Origin: Fibrobacter sp.
GTDB lineage: Bacteria; Fibrobacterota; Fibrobacteria; Fibrobacterales; Fibrobacteraceae
NCBI GenBank assembly: GCA_024398835.1
Contig: JAKSIK010000010.1
Coordinates: 1 to 64,000 of the forward strand
Direction: 5' to 3'
Length of the DNA stretch: 64,000 nucleotides
Part shown: piece by piece, positions 1 through 6,013 of the stretch
How positions within the stretch are numbered: the first letter of the stretch is position 1
Layout: each line of letters opens with the position of its first letter
Translations under genes and position numbers: made by a program
Notes under the pieces: model-generated
Seen by the model: only the letters and a program-made list of their open reading frames with translations
Told to the model about the DNA's origin: nothing
Databases searched by the model: none

Positions 1-432
1 AAATCTATGTTTCGTTCCTGTTTCAAAAAAACTTCTTTATCAAAATTCCACTTGAACATAAAATATACACTATGTTTTACATAATGTCAATACATTTTAT
101 CAAAACAACCGGCATATCATGGGATTTTTGCAATATGTCTCGATTATTTAAATTGAAAAGACGAAACAAAGCCATATTCTACTCCTTCCCTGTAGACAAG
201 CCGATAACGACAGGGCATTTTTTGTTTTTCACATTAGGAATCTTTTTTCCTGCGGACCAAATATAAACTAGCGAAATGTCAAAACATGACATTTTGAACA
301 TTTTTTGCGAATTGCGCTTCTTGAAGAACAATTTTCCTGCGAAAAAAGTTATATTCCTTAGGTAAAACAACTCAAAAAGGATTTTTTATCGAGTAACGCA
401 CATTGACATATTGAGAGCTTTGCTCTTGGCTT
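1..432. other. AT-rich stretch without a convincing gene
   Basis: No reading frame here has a plausible start, ribosome site and protein-like composition. Two 63-64-codon frames (72-266 plus and 179-370 minus) overlap each other and read as low-complexity, so I leave them out. The stretch holds a perfect operator-like dyad at 274-294 and a small hairpin (AGAGC-TTT-GCTCT, 414-426) just before the structured element at 433. It is clearly more AT-rich than the housekeeping part of the window. Confidence 0.6.
274..294. promoter_or_regulatory. Perfect 8-bp dyad, operator-like
   Basis: AAATGTCA at 274-281 and TGACATTT at 287-294 are perfect inverted repeats separated by five bases. No T-run follows in a terminator arrangement. 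Size and symmetry fit a dimeric repressor site, but no gene starts directly downstream and no regulator is encoded nearby, so the role is an inference. Confidence 0.3.
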
Positions 433-625
433 TCATTCAAAATCGGCAAAATTTTGTATTCACGGAAGACTAAGCGGCATTGACTCACGCCCTATGGCGT
501 GGGTTTCTGCATTTATTCCGTGATGGTTTTGCCGAACCTTGAATGAGTAGATTGCATTAACTCCACGCTTTTTTTGTGGAGATTCTACAACCGCCAGGAG
601 CGAACGACACGTATTGTCGCTCGCC
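433..625 (+). ncRNA. Candidate structured RNA with nested hairpins
   Basis: The stretch can fold into a long nested stem. Bases 433-440 pair with 539-546 (8 bp), 443-451 with 527-535 (9 bp), 461-467 with 516-522 (7 bp), and 483-491 with 496-504 (9 bp with one G-U, loop CTAT). Two more hairpins follow: CTCCAC/GTGGAG at 561-566/576-581, and GAGCGA/TCGCTC at 598-603/617-622. This looks like a structured RNA rather than coding sequence. It lies 55 bases before a 35-residue zinc-ribbon ORF. I do not recognise a known family; an OMEGA/HEARO-type or IS200/IS605-end origin is possible but not shown. Strand is assumed from the downstream gene; the DNA dyads fold on either strand. Confidence 0.4.
605..619. 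repeat. CGACA-N5-TGTCG dyad, copy 1
   Basis: CGACA and TGTCG are separated by CGTAT. The site lies inside the last hairpin of the structured element. Related copies at 2367-2381 and 3575-3589 share the arms but have a CTAAT centre. Confidence 0.5.
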
Positions 626-680
626 CTTCTTATATTGGATAAGATCGGCAAAATCAACGGATAAATGCGAGGAACTATAT

Positions 681-788
681 ATGAGTTACTATTGCAAAAA
701 ATGCGGACAGAAATTTGACGGCCCGAATGCCATGTGGACGCTCGTCCATATGACATGCCCTAAAGGTGGCAGGTGCGAACCGTTTTAA
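681..788 (+). CDS. 35-residue zinc-ribbon-like peptide
   Basis: A 35-codon gene begins at the ATG at 681, seven bases after a GAGG ribosome-binding sequence. The peptide has a CxxC pair near the N-terminus (YYCKKCGQKF) and two later cysteines (MTCPKGGRC), so it could bind one zinc ion as a small ribbon. An in-frame ATG at 576 exists, but it would run translation through the hairpins of the upstream element, so I reject it. I recognise no characterised family. The position right after a possible structured RNA, at the head of an AT-rich segment, suggests accessory DNA. A decayed fragment of a larger zinc-finger protein is the alternative. Confidence 0.45.
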   Translation: MSYYCKKCGQKFDGPNAMWTLVHMTCPKGGRCEPF

Positions 789-851
789 TGGTTTTGCAAG
801 GATAGAAACCATAGGACTTTATAACTAACAACTAACAAAAGAGGTAAAAAA

Positions 852-1760
852 ATGGCAGAAGAAAATATTGGGAATAAAGAAAATCTTAAATTCTTGAAGG
901 AAGCCGAGATAAAGGTTAAAGATTCTGTTCTGAAGACAGCTTCTGATGTAAGGGAAGCTTTTAAAATCGATTTTAAGAAATATAGTACCCCTGAAATAGC
1001 AGATAATATTGCAAATGTTTTAGCGCCACAGACAGGGATGGTGCGAATAGTTAAATGGGGTGGAGTATTTATTGTCTTAGGAATAATTACTGATGTGATT
1101 CTTTGTAACGTTTCAAATCAGCAAGCTTTTGTTACAATTTTGGCCGCAATATTTGTTTTCTTCATGGTGACATTTTCAGGTTTGCTATTTGGAACCAATT
1201 CGTTCTTTAAATTGATGAATAGATCTATTCAGGGAATATTAGATTTCTCAAATGATACAATCCATCAAATCATAGAAGATATTCAGCATTTTTTTGAGAC
1301 TTTAAAATTGGCGGTAGATGGATGTCGAATAAAATTGCCTGGGGGTCATGAAATTGTCAGTGGAGTTTTAATAGAAATTGTGAATCCTGCGGCAAAAACC
1401 TGTTTTGAAAATAAACTTCCTTTTAAAGTAGTTGGCAAACTTTTTTTTAAGGTGTATTTGATTGCTATAAAGGGTCTTTTAAAAATTTCGTCTGTTTTCT
1501 TTGCAAAAATTGATAAGCAGATTGATAAAATGGTCAATGATCAATTGGCGAAAGTAAAAAATGTTGCTAAAAGCCCGCTTGATGTGGTGGAAAATACCAT
1601 CGGTGTTTGGAAACCCAAAATTATTGATGGTACGAATACATATATTGGTAAAGCGAAAAATTATATTCATAGAACGTTTTTCCTTGCCTCTTTGCCAATG
1701 CTCTTTTTTGCAATTACATTCATTGTGGCTACGATTACATTGGTGTATTTTTCTTTATAG
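852..1760 (+). CDS. Orphan three-TM membrane protein
   Basis: The protein has 302 residues and the start has a good AGAGG site nine bases upstream. Residues about 1-65 are charged and soluble. Two closely spaced hydrophobic segments follow (about 72-90 and 95-117), then a long amphipathic helical region rich in lysine and phenylalanine (about 120-270), and a last transmembrane segment at 280-302. No catalytic motif, signal peptide or known domain is visible. The gene is markedly more AT-rich than the housekeeping genes, suggesting horizontal acquisition. The architecture resembles membrane-associated or pore-type effectors in accessory loci, but no function can be assigned. Confidence 0.7.
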   Translation: MAEENIGNKENLKFLKEAEIKVKDSVLKTASDVREAFKIDFKKYSTPEIADNIANVLAPQTGMVRIVKWGGVFIVLGIITDVILCNVSNQQAFVTILAAIFVFFMVTFSGLLFGTNSFFKLMNRSIQGILDFSNDTIHQIIEDIQHFFETLKLAVDGCRIKLPGGHEIVSGVLIEIVNPAAKTCFENKLPFKVVGKLFFKVYLIAIKGLLKISSVFFAKIDKQIDKMVNDQLAKVKNVAKSPLDVVENTIGVWKPKIIDGTNTYIGKAKNYIHRTFFLASLPMLFFAITFIVATITLVYFSL

Positions 1761-1847
1761 GAATCATGAATCTTATAACGTATCTGTAATTTATGTTCTT
1801 TAAAAAATAAATTCACATCATTTCCTTTTTACCGCAACCATCCTTAC

Positions 1848-2448
1848 ATGCTTCCGTTTGTGGGGGCGAACTACATTTCGCCAAGGCACAAAAAGGTGTT
1901 GCTTGTCGGTGAAAGTCACTACATGCCGATGGGCTCTATAGTCCATCACGATGCAGATGCATGGTACAATGGGGTCCCAGCGCTCAATTCTGAGGAGCAG
2001 GGCTATTGCAACACTAGCGGGACGCGCGAATACAAAAGCGGACAGTTCGGCAAGGAAATTGAGCGTTGTCTTAATTTGTCCGTCAAATGGCAATGCATGG
2101 GAAGAGGTTGCGTCCATCAACTATTTCTTGCGGCCTGCTGATTACACGGAGAACATAACCGACTTGTGGAATAAATCCTCAACACAGGCGAAAGAGATGG
2201 ATTGCAAATTTTCACTCAAGAACTTCCTTGACGTGACTGAAGCCTTGACGCCGGACTTAATCATCTTTTTGAGTCATTTCGTGTGTGTGCATGCCGAAGG
2301 CGATTTTCCAAAATTCTTCCCGAAGAAAGAACTTTGGGACTGGACATTTTGTCCGTTGACATCGTGCGACACTAATTGTCGTGCATTGAAATTACATTCT
2401 ATAAGACAAGTAATGAATTCCTTTCAGCAAGGGGCTAAATATGAATGA
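1848..2448 (+). pseudogene. Frameshifted UDG-superfamily-like gene
   Basis: The first part (1848 to about 2090) encodes a protein with the core motif VLLVGESHY, closely matching VLGESHYGP of the intact paralogue at 2700. Homology then continues in another frame from about 2095 (residues WEEVASINYFLRP, matching the IAFYNFFQ region of the paralogue). The second frame has the LTPDLIIFLSHF strand, matching LKPNLIVGWGW, but ends without the C-terminal HHPS motif. The tail from about 2365 is translated from a repeated dyad (CGACACTAATTGTCG). The gene is therefore broken by a frameshift and truncated at the repeat. Programmed frameshifting is unlikely because the 3' end is also missing. Confidence 0.6.
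2367..2385 (+). repeat. Dyad-containing 19-bp direct repeat, copy 2
   Basis: CGACACTAATTGTCGTGCA occurs here and identically at 3575-3593. The first 15 bases are an inverted repeat (CGACA/TGTCG, 5-base spacer). This copy lies exactly where homology of the broken UDG-like gene to its paralogue stops. Confidence 0.65.
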
Positions 2449-2662
2449 CGAAAAGAAAGAAACCTACGAACTCATCGAGGTGGCCAAGACGGCGGCAAAC
2501 AGCACCGAGGTGAAAATTATCGGCGGGACGACTGTGACCGGGGCAACCATCGGTACGCTTATATGCCCTGGGGTGGGCACAGGGATCGGCGCCGCCATCG
2601 GAGGCATCTGCGGAAGTGTCGCGACTCTCGTCAACTGCATAAAGAAAAAGAAGCAAAAATAA
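2441..2662 (+). CDS. Small glycine-zipper membrane peptide
   Basis: The peptide has 73 residues. A polar, acidic N-terminus of about 29 residues ends in IIGG. A strongly hydrophobic glycine-rich stretch follows, with GxxxG-type spacing and two cysteines (residues about 31-66: GATIG, GVGTGIGAAIGG, CGSVATL), and then a lysine-rich tail (KKKKQK). Glycine zippers of this type occur in membrane-inserting peptides, including some toxins and class II bacteriocins. The IIGG at residues 26-29 resembles a double-glycine leader end, but no peptidase-transporter gene is nearby. It lies between the broken and the intact UDG-like genes, 37 bases before the latter. Function unknown. Confidence 0.55.
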   Translation: MNDEKKETYELIEVAKTAANSTEVKIIGGTTVTGATIGTLICPGVGTGIGAAIGGICGSVATLVNCIKKKKQK

Positions 2663-2699
2663 GTAAAACAGACTATATTCAATAAAAGGAGACTCGCCA

Positions 2700-3356
2700 A
2701 TGTCCTCAATTTTCTCCTCCCTCTTTTCCTCATCGCAGTTCATCAACTTCTACCCCTATGTCGGTAAAAGTTATGCTGCGTGCCCGTTCAAGATTCTCGT
2801 GCTGGGTGAATCGCATTATGGCCCACAATCAAAAAACTCATACCACGAATGGACGCAAGATGTAGTAGAAAATGATTTCCTCAAAAATCTTGACAATGGT
2901 GCGACTCTTCCCGACTGGGTACACTGCCACCGCAATACTGCGAACGTTTTGGCGGCCAATCGTGATTCCAATCCTCACGAAGTTTACGACAAGATTGCCT
3001 TCTATAACTTTTTCCAGAAGAGCGTAGGAGAAGGCGATCACGCAGACAAACGCTACCTAACAGACGAATTGAAGGCAATTTCAGCAAACGCTCTTCGCGA
3101 GGTGATGCAAATTCTGAAACCGAATTTGATTGTCGGCTGGGGCTGGGACAACTTGGAATGGAAATACCTACCAGCGCCACGCCATCAAATCGACATAAAT
3201 AGGGACTGCGCTGGAATTCATCTTCATTTGTTCACATTAGATGGTTTTCCTCGAATTCCCATCTGGTGCATGCATCATCCGTCAATGGGGATAAATATTA
3301 ATGCACATCGAGAATGTTTTGCAAAAATCAAAGACTTCCTGAATATCAGTTTCTGA
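2700..3356 (+). CDS. UDG-superfamily-like protein
   Basis: The protein has 218 residues. The segment ILVLGESHYGP (about residues 31-41) resembles the N-terminal catalytic-loop motif of uracil-DNA-glycosylase-fold proteins. LKPNLIVGWGW (about 139-149) matches the central strand. CMHHPSMG (about 191-198) matches the C-terminal HPS loop. The usual activity of that superfamily is removal of uracil from DNA, but the GESHY variant replaces the classic water-activating residues, so activity cannot be assumed. The gene is preceded by AAGGAG at 2687-2692. It follows the glycine-zipper gene and is a paralogue of the broken gene at 1848. Membership in the fold is an inference from motifs. Confidence 0.6.
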   Translation: MSSIFSSLFSSSQFINFYPYVGKSYAACPFKILVLGESHYGPQSKNSYHEWTQDVVENDFLKNLDNGATLPDWVHCHRNTANVLAANRDSNPHEVYDKIAFYNFFQKSVGEGDHADKRYLTDELKAISANALREVMQILKPNLIVGWGWDNLEWKYLPAPRHQIDINRDCAGIHLHLFTLDGFPRIPIWCMHHPSMGININAHRECFAKIKDFLNISF

Positions 3357-3361
3357 TTCGC

Positions 3362-3481
3362 GGCAATCAGCAATCTCTTGTATTCCGGCACCATTTCTTC
3401 GGGAACGACGATGATGCTGTAGCCGTTGGAAATCAGGATGTGGTTGGCAAATAGGGTCGCCGTTGTGTGAAACAAAATGTT
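3362..3481 (-). pseudogene. Fic-domain C-terminal remnant
   Basis: On the minus strand about 40 codons read as the helix after the Fic motif (TLFANHILISNGYSIIVVPE, then MVPEYKRLLIA). In intact Fic proteins (AMP transferases acting on target proteins) this segment follows the HPFxxGNGR catalytic loop. Here the loop is missing: the sequence before it reads FHTTA and opens into unrelated codons. Homology ends about five bases from the stop of the UDG-like gene. A strong GGAGG with an ATG at 3536, in another frame, may be a leftover start. It is a decayed fragment. Confidence 0.45.
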
Positions 3482-3574
3482 GTCAATTGCGGCAAAATGT
3501 TTCACATTTTAAATGCGGATAGCTTGTTTTCACCATTTTCCTCCATTGAGTTGGTACCTTTCTTCTACACTGTA

Positions 3575-3593
3575 CGACACTAATTGTCGTGCA
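3575..3593 (+). repeat. Dyad-containing 19-bp direct repeat, copy 3
   Basis: Identical over 19 bases to 2367-2385. Together the two copies bracket about 1.2 kb holding the glycine-zipper gene, the intact UDG-like gene and the Fic remnant. The surrounding bases differ between copies. Confidence 0.65.
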
Positions 3594-3657
3594 CTAAATC
3601 TAAATTAAAGTATGTTCAAACGAACAACTTAACCTGAACTGGATAAGGCAGGCGCAG

Positions 3658-4236
3658 ATGCTTTCGGACAATCAAGGTCTTCTGTTTGACGACCGGGACG
3701 GAGAAGTCTACGGCACGGTGCAGATTGGCGGTCAGGAATGGATGGCGGAAAATCTTCGCTTTCGGTGTATGGAAAGCGCTCCATACGATAGTGATGAATC
3801 TCTAGTGCCTATGTATGGCTGTCTTTATTCCTGGACAGCCATTGCTGAGGCGATTCCCTCTGGGTGGCATTTGCCGTCGCTTCTGGAGTGGGAGGAACTA
3901 CTGTGGAGCGCGGGTGCCTTCGAATTGGAACGGACGGCGAAGATTGTCGAATACAAGCGCATTGCGCCTAGTCTAAAAACGTCCCGCTTTTGGCAGGTTG
4001 ATAAAGATTTTTCTACGACATCTGGAGACGATTTGCGTTTTTCCGTGCTTCCGGCAGGGATTTACCGTCGGGGTTTATTTTCAGAGTTCGGGAAAAGCTG
4101 CGAATTTTGGAGTGCTACTCGTTTCTATGACAAGGCTTGCACATTCAGCTTCCATAATTTTAGCAGTTCCGTGTATCGCTCTGTGTCGCCTATTGACGAT
4201 TCCACGGCTCTGTCCATCCGCTGCGTCCGAGATTAA
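3658..4236 (+). CDS. FISUMP-domain protein without signal peptide
   Basis: The protein has 192 residues. It matches the Fibrobacter succinogenes major paralogous domain: DRDGEVYGTVQIGGQEWMAE near the N-terminus, then a WHLPS segment with EWEELL, a DDLRFSVLPAGIYR segment, FWSAT, and the closing SIRCVRD. The second window member at 60656 shows the same landmarks in the same order. Unlike that one, this copy has no signal peptide or lipobox, so it is either cytoplasmic or lacks its original N-terminus; the sequence before 3658 shows no extension with a signal. The domain is common in Fibrobacter surface proteins, with unknown biochemical role. Confidence 0.75.
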   Translation: MLSDNQGLLFDDRDGEVYGTVQIGGQEWMAENLRFRCMESAPYDSDESLVPMYGCLYSWTAIAEAIPSGWHLPSLLEWEELLWSAGAFELERTAKIVEYKRIAPSLKTSRFWQVDKDFSTTSGDDLRFSVLPAGIYRRGLFSEFGKSCEFWSATRFYDKACTFSFHNFSSSVYRSVSPIDDSTALSIRCVRD

Positions 4237-4261
4237 ACGCCGTGAGACGTTTTGGAATTTC

Positions 4262-5260
4262 TTACTTCACGGCTTTGCGGAATGCTTTTGCGACTGCGTC
4301 CGGGTTGTCGCTCTTGAGCCAGCTTAGAGTTTCCGTGCCGCGGTAACTCCAGGCGAAGATGTTCTCAATGCCTGCAGCGCGACTTTCAGCAACGGCAATG
4401 GCGAGGTCGTTTTCGCGGCCCGCCTCAATCTGGTAGGCCTTGACCCACATCTGCACGGCCTTGTCGTATTTTGTGGCTACATCTACAAGACGACGTGCCG
4501 TTTCAGCGTACTTCTCCCGAACCCATTCCTCGGTGGCGCCTTTTTCCCAATAAGGGTCGCTGGCAATTTCATCTACGCTGTCGAGGCAGGCTACACGGCT
4601 CCAGTCGTCAAGGCCTGCGGGGAACCAGGGCGGCAGCATGCACACGCAGTTCCGTTTCCCGCGGGCGTGCACATCTTCCGTCATCTCTTTCAAGAAGTCG
4701 ATGAGGCTATCTTCCCGGAATAGCTTCACATCCCGAGCCTCGTCTGGCGTCATTTTGTCAAAGGTGGCGGCAGGCATTTCGTAGCCGAAGCGGGCCTTGA
4801 ATGCGGCTTGACATTTTTCGCAGCGGCAGCTCCAGTTGTCGAGTCCGCCCTTCTCGAAATAAAAATGGGGCTCGTCCCAGAAAATGGTGTCTACCTTTGT
4901 GCAGCAAACGGTTTCTATCCAGCGGTGCATATAGGCCCGGAATTCTGGATGGTTGGGGCAGGCAGCCACTTTGGGTTTCCCGTCCAACCCAATCTGGCAA
5001 AGATCGTGATTTCTGGCGGTGAGTTCCGAGTAGGCTTCTCCGCCGAACACGCGGCCAACGCCCCAGGGGTTCACGTAGACTTTCAAACCCATGGCGGCAG
5101 AACCATCCACAATCTCCTTCATGGAGTCAAAATAATACTGCAGGTCCTCTTCACTCCAGGTGTGGAGAACACCGTTAAAACCAGCAGCTTTGATGTCTGC
5201 CATGTCGCTCAGTGCATGCTTTGGAGTGCGGACGCCAAAATAACTAACACCGGCAATCAT
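4262..5260 (-). CDS. TIM-barrel, glycoside-hydrolase-like protein
   Basis: The protein has 332 residues. I chose the ATG at 5260 (MIAGVSYFGVRTPK); upstream codons overlap the preceding gene. Repeating strand-helix units are visible: AGFNGVLHTW, GLKVYVNPWG, KVDTIFWDEPHF, NCVCMLPPW, AVQMWVKAYQ and GIENIFAWSYRG. This pattern is typical of a (beta/alpha)8 barrel. The acidic pair in FWDEPHF lies at a strand end where glycosidases often place catalytic residues. A cysteine cluster CRCEKC (about 167-172) may bind metal. No signal peptide is present, so it acts in the cytoplasm. It lies 5 bases after the gene at 5266 and is probably co-transcribed. Substrate unknown. Confidence 0.65.
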   Translation of the reverse strand: MIAGVSYFGVRTPKHALSDMADIKAAGFNGVLHTWSEEDLQYYFDSMKEIVDGSAAMGLKVYVNPWGVGRVFGGEAYSELTARNHDLCQIGLDGKPKVAACPNHPEFRAYMHRWIETVCCTKVDTIFWDEPHFYFEKGGLDNWSCRCEKCQAAFKARFGYEMPAATFDKMTPDEARDVKLFREDSLIDFLKEMTEDVHARGKRNCVCMLPPWFPAGLDDWSRVACLDSVDEIASDPYWEKGATEEWVREKYAETARRLVDVATKYDKAVQMWVKAYQIEAGRENDLAIAVAESRAAGIENIFAWSYRGTETLSWLKSDNPDAVAKAFRKAVK

Positions 5261-5265
5261 AAAAC

Positions 5266-5691
5266 TTATATATCGGTATTGGCCCACTGCGGTGTGGGTG
5301 TACGGCGCATTACCTGGTCCAGAGTCTCGCGCCATTCGTCTTCGTCGAGAGGACGGCGAATCCAGTAAAGGCTGTTGTCGCTTTGTGGGAGAGGCATGCT
5401 GTCGGGCACGATTTCCACCACCCAGGATTCGGGAATGGCGTTGTGGAGCTTCTTCGTGAAGGCCATGTTCACGCCCTTGGGCCGGTCAGCGTGATCGAAG
5501 ATGATGAGGGCCGGAGATTCACCCTGAATGAGGGCGGATTCCAGAATGTTGGAAGCATCTTCGATGGAATTGCAGGTGTACATGGTGTTGTCTTCGGCCA
5601 TGTCGTTTTCCAGAAGCCAACGAAGAGTCCACTGACTCAACTTGTCGAGGCTTCCGGGGGAAGATGGCGCTATGAAGAAAATATGACCCAC
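5266..5691 (-). CDS. Hypothetical protein, degenerate receiver-like
   Basis: The protein has 141 residues. Alternating hydrophobic strands and helices (GHIFFIAPSSPGS, PALIIFDHADRPKG, ESWVVEIVPDSMP, then a C-terminal helix EDEWRETLDQVMRR) recall a flavodoxin- or receiver-like fold. The conserved phospho-acceptor and lysine pattern of true response regulators is not convincing. It is the first gene of a two-gene minus-strand unit with the TIM-barrel protein, separated by 5 bases. I do not recognise the family. Confidence 0.55.
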   Translation of the reverse strand: MGHIFFIAPSSPGSLDKLSQWTLRWLLENDMAEDNTMYTCNSIEDASNILESALIQGESPALIIFDHADRPKGVNMAFTKKLHNAIPESWVVEIVPDSMPLPQSDNSLYWIRRPLDEDEWRETLDQVMRRTPTPQWANTDI

Positions 5692-5751
5692 GGCTTAAAA
5701 ATAGGTTATTTGTGTTACTTTGTGGATAGATAAAAGGGCCTTTTTGAAATT

Positions 5752-5862
5752 TTATTTCCAGTCCCAAGCATTTGCCCGACTTATCAACAGGAAATCTTCA
5801 ATTTGTGCGGGCGGAGCTTCGTCGTTTTCCTCAATTTGCTCAAAAGCGATTTTTTTACTCAT
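5752..5862 (-). CDS. Possible 36-residue acidic peptide
   Basis: ATG at 5862 to TAA at 5752 encodes 36 residues. It begins MSKKIAFEQIEENDE and ends NAWDWK, with a very acidic centre. Composition looks protein-like, but there is no clear ribosome-binding site (upstream is TTTACAAATAAATTT). It could be a small antitoxin-like peptide, the tail of a lost gene, or chance. Confidence 0.25.
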   Translation of the reverse strand: MSKKIAFEQIEENDEAPPAQIEDFLLISRANAWDWK

Positions 5863-5933
5863 AAATTTATTTGTAAATCAAATCTCTGACGACTTCCCTC
5901 CTGAGGTAATTTTGAATTTTGAATCAATTTAGA

Positions 5934-5968
5934 GACGTCATTGCGAGCCCTTTAGGACGCGGCAATCT
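5934..5968. repeat. CGTCATTGCGAG-type dispersed repeat
   Basis: GACGTCATTGCGAG followed by GGCAATC about 16 bases later, with partly palindromic ends (ATTGC/GCAAT). A second copy with the same frame and a different centre is at 60600-60633. Confidence 0.6.
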
Positions 5969-6001
5969 ATTATGAATTGTGAATTTTGAATTGTGAATTG
6001 C
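5969..6001. repeat. TGAATT/TATGAATT low-complexity run
   Basis: Iterated TGAATTGTGAATTTTGAATT-like words. The same kind of run appears at 32329-32412, 32489-32510, 44190-44303 and 56632-56710, always between genes. Confidence 0.6.
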
Positions 6002-6013
6002 TACATTCAGTCC

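Larger units (their letters stand above)
5692..6013. other. Intergenic stretch with one tiny ORF and repeats
   Basis: Between the divergent genes at 5691 and 6014 I see one possible 36-codon minus-strand ORF (5752-5862), a CGTCATTGCGAG-type dispersed repeat (5934-5968) and a TGAATT-rich low-complexity run (5969-6001). No terminator or RNA is evident. Confidence 0.5.

Noticed and set aside
72-370. Two opposing 63-64-codon frames at the window start
   Set aside because: Overlapping, low-complexity, no ribosome-binding sites.
1848-2448. Programmed ribosomal frameshift in the first UDG-like gene
   Set aside because: No convincing slippery heptamer was seen, and the 3' part of the gene is also missing, so decay explains it better.
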